DNA of 64,000 nt from Alteromonas sp. LMIT006 (GTDB taxonomy: Bacteria; Pseudomonadota; Gammaproteobacteria; Enterobacterales; Alteromonadaceae). Each line of letters opens with the position of its first letter. Within the stretch, counting starts at the first letter, position 1. The DNA is taken from assembly GCF_024300645.1 (NCBI RefSeq), contig NZ_CP101291.1, positions 2,418,001-2,482,000 of the forward strand, written 5' to 3'. The notes below the pieces were generated by a model that worked only from the letters and a program-made list of their open reading frames with translations, made no database searches and was not told the origin of the DNA. Made by a program: the position numbers and the translations under genes. Positions 1 through 8,732 of the stretch are shown here, piece by piece.

Positions 1-610
1 CCAGCTGATAAGGACGAGGCTCGGTATTGCGGTCTTTGACGACCACATAGGCAATACGCGTTAAAAATGCGCCCTTTTGACCAGTGAGTTTTTCATAAAT
101 GACATCTGCGATACGGTGCGCAAATTGACGAAATTCAGAACCCGAAACCGTCAATGAGCGAGCGGCAATGACATGAGTTCGACTTTGCACTAACTGACCA
201 TCACGTAATGACTGACCTTCTAAAGCAGCTTGTGAACCGCGTAACGTATCAATCACTTCGTAATCGATGCGATAGCGCTGATTACCCGTTTCAGTCACTG
301 AGCCGACTACAATCGTATTAATGCCTTTATCGACCCAAGTATCGTAATCGACTTCGCTGTCCGTATTGGGAAACTGTGGCATTTGTGCCATGCTGACAGG
401 GTTGAACTTGCCCGAGCGACGCAAATCAGCAATGACTACATCAGTGATTTCACCGGGGAAAAATCCTTCCCCTTCAAACTTAAAAGGGACGACTGCTATT
501 GGTGTCGCATTATCAACACCCTCAGTAATAATAATATTGAGCTGTGCTTGAGAATAGGCAGATAATACTGCGTTTACCAGACAAAAAAGGGATAGCCAAA
601 ATCGTTTCAT
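1..610 (-). CDS. tolB: TolB, periplasmic Tol-Pal protein (N-terminal part, cut by window edge)
   Basis: About 203 residues are present; the C-terminal beta-propeller lies beyond the left edge. The N-terminus is a signal peptide (Met-Lys-Arg, then a hydrophobic stretch ending near Ala-Tyr-Ser-Gln-Ala-Gln). It is followed by the TolB N-terminal domain, with 'IAVVPFKFEG' near residue 38 and 'VVGSVTETGNQRYRIDYEV' further on. TolB binds Pal and TolA in the periplasm and helps outer-membrane constriction at division. The ATG overlaps the tolA stop codon by one base (TAATG), so translation is probably coupled to tolA. Identification rests on this domain and on its place after tolA. Confidence 0.95.
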   Translation of the reverse strand, partial: MKRFWLSLFCLVNAVLSAYSQAQLNIIITEGVDNATPIAVVPFKFEGEGFFPGEITDVVIADLRRSGKFNPVSMAQMPQFPNTDSEVDYDTWVDKGINTIVVGSVTETGNQRYRIDYEVIDTLRGSQAALEGQSLRDGQLVQSRTHVIAARSLTVSGSEFRQFAHRIADVIYEKLTGQKGAFLTRIAYVVVKDRNTEPRPYQL

Positions 611-1410
611 TACTGCTCTACCGTTAAGTTGATATTTTTTAATTCCGCAAATACCGCAGGGTCCCGTGAAACTGGTAAGTTGCTCGGTTTATACACTGCC
701 GTTATTGCCGCTCGACACAGTGCATCATCCCCAGATAATACATCGACTTTTAACACAACACCACCGATGCCTAAACGAATATTTAAGCGACAACTCTTGC
801 CCCGAAATGCATCATTGGTAATAAGATTACGCTGAATAGTCGCTTTTATTAAGGCCGCATAGCGTTGTTTTTCACTTAATACTTTTTGTTGTTCAGCTTT
901 CTTAATTTTAGCCTGCTCGGCAGCCAAAGCCTCTCGTAAAGCCTCATCCGCTTTGGCTTGTTCAGCCTTGCGTTTGGCTTCTGCCTCAGCCTTTGTACGT
1001 GCTTCTTTTTCCTTTTGCAAACGCTCTTGCTCTCTACGCTCTGCTTCCTCACGCTTGCGTTTCGCTGCCTCTGCCGCTTTACGCTCTAACTCACGTTGTT
1101 CCGTTTTGCGCTTTGCTTCCTGTGCCTTTTTGTCCTTCTCAGCTTTGCGACGTGCCTCTTGCGCACGTTGTTTGCGCGCTTGCTCAAGGAGTTGTTGCCT
1201 TTGCTGCTCATCATATCGGGCTTGCGTTACCTCAGGAGAAACAAAGCTAGCGTTGATTACGCTAGGTTGTGCCTCAACGGGTATTTCTAGCGGTTTACTA
1301 TCGATACTAAAACCGACGCTCGCTACGAGTAACACCAGTAACAAAAGATGAAAGAGTACAGAGAATCCCCAATCTGAATATAACCAGGTTTGCCACTTAT
1401 TCGCTTGCAT
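610..1410 (-). CDS. tolA: TolA, Tol-Pal inner-membrane-anchored spanning protein
   Basis: 266 residues, shorter than the roughly 420 of E. coli TolA. One membrane segment lies at about residues 14-35. A long Lys/Arg/Glu/Ala-rich helix or coiled coil follows (about 60-185), then the globular C-terminal domain, which keeps the two cysteines ('GKSCRLNI' and 'DDALCRAA') that pair in the family. TolA carries proton-motive energy from TolQR to TolB/Pal at the outer membrane. The shortening lies in the repetitive helix, which is variable in length between species. It sits between tolR (one-base overlap) and tolB. The long plus-strand open frames across it are shadows of the Ala/Lys repeats. Confidence 0.96.
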   Translation of the reverse strand: MQANKWQTWLYSDWGFSVLFHLLLLVLLVASVGFSIDSKPLEIPVEAQPSVINASFVSPEVTQARYDEQQRQQLLEQARKQRAQEARRKAEKDKKAQEAKRKTEQRELERKAAEAAKRKREEAERREQERLQKEKEARTKAEAEAKRKAEQAKADEALREALAAEQAKIKKAEQQKVLSEKQRYAALIKATIQRNLITNDAFRGKSCRLNIRLGIGGVVLKVDVLSGDDALCRAAITAVYKPSNLPVSRDPAVFAELKNINLTVEQ

Positions 1411-1838
1411 CAGTTGGTTTTAGGCTCCGTCATTAACCCGACAGACGGTACGCCTGCATTTTGCAAAACCACCATGAGTTCAACGATTTTTTCATATTGC
1501 ACTTGACCGTCAGCTTTTATATATACCGGTCTTGCTGGGTTACTCTCCAGCTCAAATTGCACTATGGTTTGCATATCCGGTCGTGTTATTGGGCTTTTGG
1601 GATCGTCACCAACATTGAGATAATATAAACCTTGTGCATCCATGGTCGCGATCAAAGGGTCGACCTCCGCATCTTCCACAATCTTGGCATCCGCATCAGG
1701 TAAATCGACATCAACGCCTTGCGTAACCAAAGGAGCGGTCACCATAAAAATGATTAATAGCACCAACATCACGTCGATATAAGGTACAACGTTCATTTCT
1801 GCAACGGGCTTACGCCGTTTGCGTACGTACATGGTCAT
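1410..1838 (-). CDS. tolR: TolR, Tol-Pal proton-channel subunit (ExbD/TolR family)
   Basis: 142 residues. A basic cytoplasmic N-terminus ('YVRKRRKP') precedes one membrane helix containing the conserved aspartate in '[15 protein letters not shown]', which takes part in proton flow. The periplasmic domain begins near 'GVDVDLPDA' and contains '[23 protein letters not shown]', the usual ExbD/TolR pattern. TolR works with TolQ as the motor that energises TolA. Its start overlaps the end of tolQ by four bases (ATGA), and its stop abuts the tolA start, so tolQRAB is one translationally linked unit. Confidence 0.97.
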   Translation of the reverse strand: MTMYVRKRRKPVAEMNVVPYIDVMLVLLIIFMVTAPLVTQGVDVDLPDADAKIVEDAEVDPLIATMDAQGLYYLNVGDDPKSPITRPDMQTIVQFELESNPARPVYIKADGQVQYEKIVELMVVLQNAGVPSVGLMTEPKTN

Positions 1839-2506
1839 TTATTGATCGCCTGACGTTGCAAAATCGATGCAAACTCTTCCATGAAGTTGATATAACTATT
1901 TTCGAGTTTTTCGACCTGATTACTGAATCGGTTAAAGGCAATCACGGCTGGAATCGCTGCAAACAAGCCTATAGCAGTTGCAATCAAAGCTTCTGCAATA
2001 CCGGGAGCGACCATTGCCAGTGTAGCTTGTTTGACCTGACCCAGTGCAATAAACGAATTCATAATGCCCCACACTGTGCCAAACAAACCAATATATGGAC
2101 TGGTTGAGCCGACGGTTGCCAAAAAAGACAAGCGCGCTTCTAAATGATTGACCTCACGCGATAAAGCTATACGCATGGCACGACTTGCGCCATCTAGAAC
2201 GAGCTCCGCATCGTCGGTGGATTTGCGCAAACGAACAAATTCTCTGAACCCAGCAACAAATATGGAATTTGGTCCGGCGACAGAATCTTGTTCGGACAGC
2301 TCGCGATATAAACCGTTGAGATCGGTACCTGACCAAAATTTGTCTTCAAAATATTCAAGCTCTAGCTGCGCACGAGACAAAATACGCGAACGCTGAAAAA
2401 TATATGCCCATGATGTAATCGAAATCACAATTAATAAAATCATCACTAACTTAACGACAAGACTTGCTTGCATAAATAAGCCAATGAACGACATGTCATG
2501 TACCAC
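1835..2506 (-). CDS. tolQ: TolQ, Tol-Pal proton-channel subunit (MotA/TolQ/ExbB family)
   Basis: 223 residues with three membrane helices: near residues 8-33; about 130-160 ('[20 protein letters not shown]'); and 165-195 ('[20 protein letters not shown]'). Both central motifs are strongly conserved in TolQ/ExbB. It forms the inner-membrane stator with TolR. The first ATG (Met-Val-His-Asp-Met) aligns with the E. coli N-terminus almost residue for residue, so it was kept although it overlaps the end of ybgC by eleven bases. A second in-frame ATG four codons later would remove the overlap. Confidence 0.96.
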   Translation of the reverse strand: MVHDMSFIGLFMQASLVVKLVMILLIVISITSWAYIFQRSRILSRAQLELEYFEDKFWSGTDLNGLYRELSEQDSVAGPNSIFVAGFREFVRLRKSTDDAELVLDGASRAMRIALSREVNHLEARLSFLATVGSTSPYIGLFGTVWGIMNSFIALGQVKQATLAMVAPGIAEALIATAIGLFAAIPAVIAFNRFSNQVEKLENSYINFMEEFASILQRQAINK

Positions 2507-2906
2507 TGATAAGTTCCTTACTAAGTTCTGCTGGGATCGCCCGAGGTCTCATGGTGGTTAAGTCTACACAGGCGACTTTAACCAAGGCTGAAACCAGCGT
2601 TGTATTGTTATAGGTTATTGTTTGAGTAAAGACCATAGATGCCCGTTTGAGTTCAGTCAAGCTCGTTTGAACGGTGATTATTTGCTCAAATCGCGCTGGT
2701 GCTAGGTTATCCATCTCAACTCGACGCACCACAAACGCTATGTTTTGATCGAGCAAATCGGACTGAGATACTCCAATGCCACGTACCCATTCACTGCGGC
2801 CTCGCTCAAAAAATTTAAGGTAATTGGCATAGTATACAACACCTCCAGCATCAGTATCTTCATAATAAACACGAACATCGAGCTTATTAACATTCTGTTT
2901 ACTCAT
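2496..2906 (-). CDS. ybgC: YbgC, Tol-Pal-linked acyl-CoA thioesterase (hotdog fold)
   Basis: 136 residues from the chosen ATG. The hotdog-fold active-site segment '[17 protein letters not shown]' near residue 13 includes the catalytic aspartate of the 4-hydroxybenzoyl-CoA thioesterase family. YbgC hydrolyses short-to-medium acyl-CoA or acyl-ACP and is the standard first gene of tol operons, though its role in Tol function is unclear. An in-frame ATG 25 codons upstream would add a tail unlike the family, so the start matching the usual length was used; the ribosome-binding site there is weak. It precedes tolQ. Confidence 0.92.
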   Translation of the reverse strand: MSKQNVNKLDVRVYYEDTDAGGVVYYANYLKFFERGRSEWVRGIGVSQSDLLDQNIAFVVRRVEMDNLAPARFEQIITVQTSLTELKRASMVFTQTITYNNTTLVSALVKVACVDLTTMRPRAIPAELSKELISGT

Positions 2907-2941
2907 TAGTTTTTCTAATCCAAATGTAGAATTTATCTCAA

Positions 2942-2969
2942 TTGTGAAAAAGCAATTCTCGACTATAAT
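2942..2969 (+). promoter_or_regulatory. Predicted sigma-70 promoter of a candidate small RNA
   Basis: TTGTGA (2942-2947) and a perfect TATAAT (2964-2969) are spaced by 16 bases and face away from ybgC. A start near 2976 would give a transcript of about 100 nt ending at the terminator at 3052-3076. No plus-strand open frame lies between. Confidence 0.6.
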
Positions 2970-2975
2970 GCTTGC

Positions 2976-3076
2976 CATCAATTGAGAGTTTGTTCACATT
3001 GATAGCTGACTATCGTCAGGTTGTTTTTTCCTTTAACACTTGTTGTTTTTGCCCACCTTTACGGTGGGTTTTTTTT
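2976..3076 (+). ncRNA. Candidate small regulatory RNA between ybgC and ruvB
   Basis: A stand-alone transcription unit of about 100 nt is predicted: a consensus promoter upstream, no open frame, and a textbook intrinsic terminator at the end. The 5' part can form a stem ATCAAT/ATTGAT (2977-2982 with 2997-3002). It can also form two mutually exclusive small hairpins, GATAG/CTATC or CTGAC/GTCAG, near 3001-3019. A single-stranded U-rich stretch (about 3020-3050) precedes the terminator, an arrangement typical of Hfq-binding small RNAs. It does not resemble Spot 42, GcvB or RyhB as I know them. Both flanking genes run on the opposite strand. Expression is inferred, not shown. Confidence 0.5.
3052..3076 (+). 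terminator. Intrinsic terminator, plus strand
   Basis: CCCACC (3052-3057), loop TTTAC, GGTGGG (3063-3068), then eight T. The T-run exists only on the plus strand, so it does not serve ruvB, whose stop codon overlaps the end of the T-run at 3075-3077. Confidence 0.85.
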
Positions 3077-4079
3077 ATCTATCCGGCGTGAACCCCAGAT
3101 GTTGATAGGCTCTATCTGAAGCCACTCGACCGCGCGGTGTGCGTTGCAAGAAGCCTTGTTGAATCAAATACGGTTCAATGACATCTTCAATGGTTTCTTT
3201 TTCTTCACCAATCGCTGCGGCTAAGTTATCTAACCCAACTGGACCACCATTAAATTTATCAATGATCGCTTCTAATAATTTGCGATCCATATAATCAAAG
3301 CCAACCTTATCCACATCCAGCATGTCCAATGCCGCCCCGGCAACTTCTGAGTTCACATCACCCGGAGCTTTGATCTCGGCATAGTCTCGAACCCGGCGTA
3401 AAAGCCGATTGGCGATACGTGGAGTACCACGTGAACGACGCGCAATTTCTAGTGCGCCTTCTTTTAATAAGGGCACGTTCAAAAAGGTCGCCGAACGCAG
3501 AACGATGTCTGTCAGATCTTGTTCGTTATAAAACTCTAGACGCTGCACTATGCCAAAGCGATCGCGCAGTGGAGAAGTCAAAGAACCCGCTCGAGTCGTC
3601 GCGCCAATCAAAGTAAATGGCGGTAGATCAAGTTTAATTGAACGCGCTGCAGGGCCCTCACCGATCATGATATCTAACTGATAGTCTTCCATTGCAGGGT
3701 ATAAAACTTCTTCAACCACGGGGCTTAAGCGATGGATTTCATCGACAAACAGTACGTCATTGGCTTCTAAGTTGGTCAATAGCGCGGCCAAGTCCCCTGC
3801 TTTTTCTAATACTGGTCCAGAGGTCGTTTTGATATTCACGCCCATTTCATTGGCGACAATATTAGCCAACGTCGTTTTACCCAATCCTGGAGGACCAAAA
3901 ATCAATAAATGGTCCAGTGCATCCTCGCGCTTACGAGCGGCTTCAATGAAGATGTCCATTTGTGCTTTGACGTGAGGCTGACCAGTGTAATCTTTAAGCA
4001 GCTTGGGGCGAATAGCACGATCAACGGATTCATCTTCATTACTAGCACTCGCTTGGATGAGACGATCTTCTTCTATCAT
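3075..4079 (-). CDS. ruvB: RuvB, Holliday-junction branch-migration helicase
   Basis: 334 residues, the usual length. AAA+ motifs in order: Walker A 'GPPGLGKTT' near residue 63, Walker B 'FVDEIHR', sensor 'IGATTRAG', arginine-finger region 'LRDRFG', then the winged-helix C-terminal domain ending in 'RTPRGRVAS'. RuvB hexamers load on RuvA-bound four-way junctions and drive branch migration in recombinational repair. It follows ruvA by 12 bases in the order ruvC-ruvA-ruvB. No minus-strand terminator is visible before ybgC, so read-through into the tol genes is possible. Confidence 0.98.
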   Translation of the reverse strand: MIEEDRLIQASASNEDESVDRAIRPKLLKDYTGQPHVKAQMDIFIEAARKREDALDHLLIFGPPGLGKTTLANIVANEMGVNIKTTSGPVLEKAGDLAALLTNLEANDVLFVDEIHRLSPVVEEVLYPAMEDYQLDIMIGEGPAARSIKLDLPPFTLIGATTRAGSLTSPLRDRFGIVQRLEFYNEQDLTDIVLRSATFLNVPLLKEGALEIARRSRGTPRIANRLLRRVRDYAEIKAPGDVNSEVAGAALDMLDVDKVGFDYMDRKLLEAIIDKFNGGPVGLDNLAAAIGEEKETIEDVIEPYLIQQGFLQRTPRGRVASDRAYQHLGFTPDR

Positions 4080-4091
4080 AATGGACTTCCT

Positions 4092-4712
4092 TTATACGCT
4101 GGCTTTGAGCGCTTCGCGGATGAGTTCTTCGCTGCTGCGACCTTCTTGATATACGGCTTTGACCATAGTCGAAGCTTGATTGGGTTTATACCCGAGTGCT
4201 AACAGCGCACTAACAGCTTCTTCTCTAGCATCATCGACGACGACAGTAGGATTACCACCGCCATTGCCAAGTGCAAAATCAGCGACTGAATCAGACACAT
4301 CAAGAGATAACTTAGCCAATCGATCTTTGAGCTCAACCACAAGTCGCTCTGCGGTTTTTTTGCCGACGCCAGGTAATTTGACTAGCGCAGAAATATCTTC
4401 AAAACTGACTGCTTGCATTAATTGCCCAGCCGACATCCCGGACAAAATCGTCAACGCGAGCTTTGGCCCAACACCGTTGGCTTTGATGAGTTCACGAAAA
4501 ATAGTACGTTCTTTCAGCTCGGCGAACCCAAACAGTAATTGCGCGTCTTCTCGCACCACAAAGTGAGTGTAGACAGTAGTGGTTTCGCCGACGGCCGGTA
4601 ACTGATAAAAGCTCGTCATCGGCATGCTAATTTCGTATCCCACGCCTCCGGCATCAATAACAATCTCAGGGGGCTGTTTGGCTAAAATTTTGCCACTAAT
4701 TAATCCGATCAT
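4092..4712 (-). CDS. ruvA: RuvA, Holliday-junction-binding subunit
   Basis: 206 residues from the ATG that gives the family N-terminus '[10 protein letters not shown]'; an upstream in-frame ATG would overlap ruvC and add 30 unrelated residues. The N-terminal OB-fold domain is followed by paired helix-hairpin-helix motifs ('[14 protein letters not shown]' and '[16 protein letters not shown]') and the flexible-linked domain III ('[17 protein letters not shown]') that contacts RuvB. RuvA tetramers hold the four-way junction for RuvB. It lies between ruvC and ruvB with short spacers. Confidence 0.97.
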   Translation of the reverse strand: MIGLISGKILAKQPPEIVIDAGGVGYEISMPMTSFYQLPAVGETTTVYTHFVVREDAQLLFGFAELKERTIFRELIKANGVGPKLALTILSGMSAGQLMQAVSFEDISALVKLPGVGKKTAERLVVELKDRLAKLSLDVSDSVADFALGNGGGNPTVVVDDAREEAVSALLALGYKPNQASTMVKAVYQEGRSSEELIREALKASV

Positions 4713-4723
4713 ATTCTTGTTCT

Positions 4724-5242
4724 CTATCGTAAACGGCCCCGCGCCATTCTTGACGCTTGCCCTGACATATTGATTAAACTTTGGTGAGTATGCCCATGAC
4801 ACAAGGCAACTGCAAGTGCATCGGCGGCATCGGCCTGTGGCGTACCGGGTAATTTTAGAATATGGCGCACCATGTGTTGCACTTGCGTTTTATCCGCGTT
4901 GCCTTTGCCTACAACGGATTGTTTGATCTGTCTGGCGGCATATTCAGCGACTGGTAACCCAAACTGGGTCGCTGCAACGATGGCCGCGCCTCGCGCTTGC
5001 CCTAACTTCAGAGCGGAGTCTGGGTTTTTGGCCATAAAAACCGATTCTATAGCAAACTCTTTAGGCTGATATTGCGCAATCAGCTCACTCACGCCTTTAA
5101 AGATAATGTCTAACCGACCCGCTATTTCGTCACCCGTGGTTTTGATACAGCCACTCGAAAGATACTCAAACTTACCGAATTGATAGCGCACGATGCCATA
5201 TCCCGTTAATCGAGAGCCCGGATCAATCCCTAAAATAATCAT
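4724..5242 (-). CDS. ruvC: RuvC, Holliday-junction resolvase
   Basis: 172 residues. RNase H-like fold with the catalytic aspartate at residue 7 ('ILGIDPGS'), the conserved glutamate in '[20 protein letters not shown]' and the C-terminal acidic pair in '[14 protein letters not shown]'. It cuts junctions held by RuvAB. Its ATG overlaps the nudB stop (ATGA), showing translational coupling. The yebC gene, which often precedes ruvC in other gammaproteobacteria, is absent here and nudB takes that place. Confidence 0.98.
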   Translation of the reverse strand: MIILGIDPGSRLTGYGIVRYQFGKFEYLSSGCIKTTGDEIAGRLDIIFKGVSELIAQYQPKEFAIESVFMAKNPDSALKLGQARGAAIVAATQFGLPVAEYAARQIKQSVVGKGNADKTQVQHMVRHILKLPGTPQADAADALAVALCHGHTHQSLINMSGQASRMARGRLR

Positions 5243-5679
5243 TGAGCCACTCCAACAAAATCCAAAATGGCATTGCGATTAGTTTCACTCCAAACAATTT
5301 GCGACGCTTCTTCCACCGACACCCAGCGATACGCTAAATGCTCAGTTAAGGTAATTGAAATATTCTCTGGAATTTGTACCGCAAACACATATTCAGTATT
5401 GCGCAAGGTATTGGGTGGGTAACGATGTCGCCATTGCGGACGAATGATATATTCATTTTGTGCGAGTTGCTCACTCAATGTAAGCCCCAAAGCCTTTATG
5501 TCAATGCCCGTCTCTTCTGCTACCTCTCGATAGGCTGTTTGACGAGGAAGCTCATCCGGCTCTAGTGTACCTGTGACTGACTGCCAAAAGTCTGGGTCGT
5601 CTTCCCGTTGCATGATCAGCACACGCTGGTGCTGATCATATAACACGACAAGAACAGACTCCGGACGTTTGTAGTGCAT
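5239..5679 (-). CDS. nudB: NudB, dihydroneopterin triphosphate diphosphatase (Nudix)
   Basis: 146 residues with a complete Nudix box, G-x5-E-x7-REVAEETGI, starting at 'GTLEPDE' near residue 36. In E. coli NudB removes pyrophosphate from dihydroneopterin triphosphate in folate synthesis. The position just after aspS and before the ruv genes is the same in E. coli and supports nudB over other Nudix enzymes. It starts only two bases after the aspS stop and overlaps ruvC, so it is inside the operon. Confidence 0.93.
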   Translation of the reverse strand: MHYKRPESVLVVLYDQHQRVLIMQREDDPDFWQSVTGTLEPDELPRQTAYREVAEETGIDIKALGLTLSEQLAQNEYIIRPQWRHRYPPNTLRNTEYVFAVQIPENISITLTEHLAYRWVSVEEASQIVWSETNRNAILDFVGVAQ

Positions 5680-5681
5680 TA

Positions 5682-7454
5682 CTATACGCCAGCCTGTTTG
5701 GCCGGTGCAATGGAGGCAATAGATAGCTCTTTAAGCTGTTCAGGATTCGCTTCACCTGGAGCTTGTGTCAATGGACATGCTGCCGTGGTGGTTTTTGGGA
5801 ATGCCATGACATCGCGAATTGAGCTCGCGCCGGTCATCAACATCACCAAACGATCCAAGCCAAAGGCTAAACCTGCGTGTGGTGGCGCACCATAGCGCAA
5901 TGCTTCCAGTAAGAATCCAAACTTTTCTTCGGCTTCTTCTTTGCTAATGCCTAGAATATCAAACACAACACTTTGCATCGCTTGGTCGTGAATACGAACC
6001 GAACCACCGCCGAGTTCAACACCGTTTAGCACCATATCGTAAGCATTGGACAGTGCTGTCGCCGGTTGAGCCGCAAGCTCCTCTGGCGTTAAGCCTCGTG
6101 GAGCGGTAAAGGGATGATGCAGAGCATGGAACTGACCGTCAAATTCTTCAAACATTGGGAAATCAACGACCCATAATGGTTTCCAATCGCCTTCAAGCAA
6201 GTCAAAATCTTCACCGACTTTTAAGCGCAGCGCACCTAATGCTTCCGTCACGACACGGTCACTGTCAGCACCAAATAACAAAATATCGCCAGACTGAGCT
6301 TGACTGCGCTCAAGTAAAGCGTTTGCAGCGGTTTCATCAAGGAACTTGGCAATGGGTGACTGCAATCCTTCTAATCCAGCACTGGCGTCGTTGACTTTAA
6401 CCCAAGCTAGGCCTTTGGCACCGTATACGCCAACAAAATCGGTGTAAGCATCAATTTGCTTACGCGATAGCGCAGCGCCACCAGGCACACATAACATCGC
6501 GACACGGCCATTAGGATCATTGGCTGGAGCGCTAAATACTTTAAAATCGACGTTTTTTACAATATCAGCTACATCAATCAACGTTAAAGGATTGCGTAAA
6601 TCAGGCTTATCCGAGCCGTACAAACGCATGGCATCGGCATAGGTCATTTGTGGAAATTCGCCTAAATCGACATTCAGCATGGACTGGAATAAGTCACGAA
6701 TCATAGTTTCAGTAATATGCATGACACCCGCGGCATCCAAAAACGTGGTTTCGATGTCAATTTGAGTAAATTCAGGCTGGCGATCCGCTCGCAAATCTTC
6801 ATCACGGAAGCATTTAACGATTTGATAATAGCGGTCCATACCAGACATCATCAAGAGCTGCTTAAACAACTGCGGAGATTGTGGTAATGCAAAAAACTGA
6901 CCTTTATGTGTGCGTGACGGGACCAAATAATCACGTGCACCTTCTGGGGTAGCTTTGGTCAAAATGGGTGTTTCAATGTCCAAAAATGCATTGTCTTCTA
7001 AGAAGCGTCGGACAAATCCAGTGACTTTTGAGCGAAATACCAAGCGCTCTGTCATCTCAGGACGACGCAGATCAAGGTAGCGATACTTTAAACGCTGTTC
7101 TTCTGAGTTTTCCTGATTCCAATCTAATGGCAATGCAGGAGATGCATTAAGAATACTGATCTCTTTGCCAAGAATTTCAATTGCGCCAGTACGCATATCA
7201 TTATTGATTTGAGAATCTGGTCGAGCGCGCACAAGACCGGTTAGAGTTAAGCAAAATTCGTTACGAACTTTATTTGCGGTAGCAAAGGTTTCGGCCGTAT
7301 CAGGATCGATGACAACTTGCACAATACCCGCGCGGTCACGCATATCCAAAAAAATCACGCCACCTAAATCTCGACGTTTATTGACCCAGCCTTGTATCGT
7401 CACCGTTTGGCCGATGTAATCAGCTGAAATATTGCCACAGTAATCCGTTCGCAT
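5682..7454 (-). CDS. aspS: Aspartyl-tRNA synthetase
   Basis: 590 residues, typical of bacterial AspRS. An N-terminal OB-fold anticodon-binding domain ('[23 protein letters not shown]') precedes the class II core: motif 2 '[18 protein letters not shown]', the bacterial GAD insertion, and motif 3 '[15 protein letters not shown]'. It charges tRNA-Asp. The start was placed at the ATG with an AAGG ribosome-binding site about seven bases upstream; an earlier in-frame ATG would add 25 unrelated residues. First gene of the aspS-nudB-ruvCAB unit; a TATAAT-like -10 lies at 7491-7496 with no clear -35. Confidence 0.98.
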   Translation of the reverse strand: MRTDYCGNISADYIGQTVTIQGWVNKRRDLGGVIFLDMRDRAGIVQVVIDPDTAETFATANKVRNEFCLTLTGLVRARPDSQINNDMRTGAIEILGKEISILNASPALPLDWNQENSEEQRLKYRYLDLRRPEMTERLVFRSKVTGFVRRFLEDNAFLDIETPILTKATPEGARDYLVPSRTHKGQFFALPQSPQLFKQLLMMSGMDRYYQIVKCFRDEDLRADRQPEFTQIDIETTFLDAAGVMHITETMIRDLFQSMLNVDLGEFPQMTYADAMRLYGSDKPDLRNPLTLIDVADIVKNVDFKVFSAPANDPNGRVAMLCVPGGAALSRKQIDAYTDFVGVYGAKGLAWVKVNDASAGLEGLQSPIAKFLDETAANALLERSQAQSGDILLFGADSDRVVTEALGALRLKVGEDFDLLEGDWKPLWVVDFPMFEEFDGQFHALHHPFTAPRGLTPEELAAQPATALSNAYDMVLNGVELGGGSVRIHDQAMQSVVFDILGISKEEAEEKFGFLLEALRYGAPPHAGLAFGLDRLVMLMTGASSIRDVMAFPKTTTAACPLTQAPGEANPEQLKELSIASIAPAKQAGV

Positions 7455-7688
7455 AACACCTTTCTCTGTTGAGGGATTTAATCTATCCGTATTATAAACG
7501 AATGACGCTGAAAACCTAGTAAAGATCAATATTTACACAAGGTCTATTCTCGAAAATCAATTTTCCCTAATTCATGCTTCGAACAACTTATGTGAGTGAA
7601 ATAATTGAGCAACATTGAAATATCACTGGAGCAGTCTTTTAATCTTGGCCGATGTGATGACACAAAATATAACGGCTTATATAACGAA

Positions 7689-8732
7689 TTATTTGGGAAA
7701 ATAAACTGTGTGTTCAATATCGATATCAAAGCAAAATTCACTGCCAACGGCAAAGTCGTTATGTGATGGCGTCAAACACAGTAAGCGCTCTTCCACCCCA
7801 TTCATAGCAAGCTCATACATGATATGCGAGCCGCGGAATTTTTTGCTCTGAATAATACTCGAAAAAGCGCCATCACTAGCGAAAACCAAATCGTCTGGAC
7901 GCAGCAGTAATTCAACTCCTATCGAAGTTGTTTGAGACACCTCATAAGTTTCATTGTGTTTTGCAAATATGCCCAATTCAGTTCGGATATTGTTTCCATC
8001 ATCAGTACCGCTAATGAACCTCCCTTCCCCAATAAAGTTTGCAACAAATCGGGTCTTGGGACAGTGGTATAAAGCAAACGCACTGTCCCATTGATCGATT
8101 GTCCCCTGATTCATTACCGCCACTTTATCAGCAAAAGCAAACGCTTCACTTTGGTCATGCGTGACCATTAAAGAAGTCACTTTGGACGCTTTCAATATCG
8201 CTTTAATCTCAGTCACTAAAGTTTCTCTTAATGCAGGATCCAAAGCCGAAAATGGCTCATCTAATAATAATAATGAAGGCGCTGGAGCCAATGCTCTGGC
8301 AATGGCTACACGCTGCTGTTGTCCACCTGACAGCTCATTGGGATAAGCATCGCCAAACTGGGTAAGTTGAACCAGCTCTAACATTTCGTTGACTCGCAAA
8401 CGCAAAGCGTTGTGCTCATATTGATGCAAGCCAAATGCAATATTTTGAGCAACCGTTAGATGCGGAAACAAAGCGAAATCCTGCATCACATACCCTATAT
8501 TACGCTTCTGTACAGGCACGTGTTGAGCAGTAGAGCTCACTATTTGATCATTGATGCTAATATTGCCATGTGTAATTTGGCAAAACCCCGCTAATGCGCG
8601 AAGTAAGGTCGTTTTACCACAGCCAGATGGACCTAACAAACACCCTAACTCCCCAGCCGATAAATCAAAAGTACAAGAATGAACAATCTTGTCTCGTCCA
8701 AGAAACACTTCAAGATTTTCAACTGCAAGCAT
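7689..8732 (-). CDS. fbpC: Ferric-iron ABC transporter, ATP-binding protein
   Basis: 347 residues. Walker A 'GPSGCGKTTLL' near residue 34, signature 'LSGGQQQRVAIARAL', Walker B 'LLLLDEPFSALD' and the H-loop 'MVTHDQSEA', then a C-terminal regulatory (TOBE-like) domain. This is the FbpC/FutC/AfuC type that powers ferric-iron import. The ATG overlaps the permease stop by one base. The operon context with a FutA-like binding protein and a Fur box fits iron as substrate; without it, other CUT-type substrates would be possible. The roughly 230 bases from its end to the aspS start hold only the aspS promoter region. Confidence 0.93.
   Translation of the reverse strand: MLAVENLEVFLGRDKIVHSCTFDLSAGELGCLLGPSGCGKTTLLRALAGFCQITHGNISINDQIVSSTAQHVPVQKRNIGYVMQDFALFPHLTVAQNIAFGLHQYEHNALRLRVNEMLELVQLTQFGDAYPNELSGGQQQRVAIARALAPAPSLLLLDEPFSALDPALRETLVTEIKAILKASKVTSLMVTHDQSEAFAFADKVAVMNQGTIDQWDSAFALYHCPKTRFVANFIGEGRFISGTDDGNNIRTELGIFAKHNETYEVSQTTSIGVELLLRPDDLVFASDGAFSSIIQSKKFRGSHIMYELAMNGVEERLLCLTPSHNDFAVGSEFCFDIDIEHTVYFPK

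Noticed and set aside
953-1351. 132-codon plus-strand frame across tolA
   Set aside because: Shadow of the Lys/Ala/Glu repeats of TolA; Cys/Ser/Ala-rich nonsense with no ribosome-binding site.
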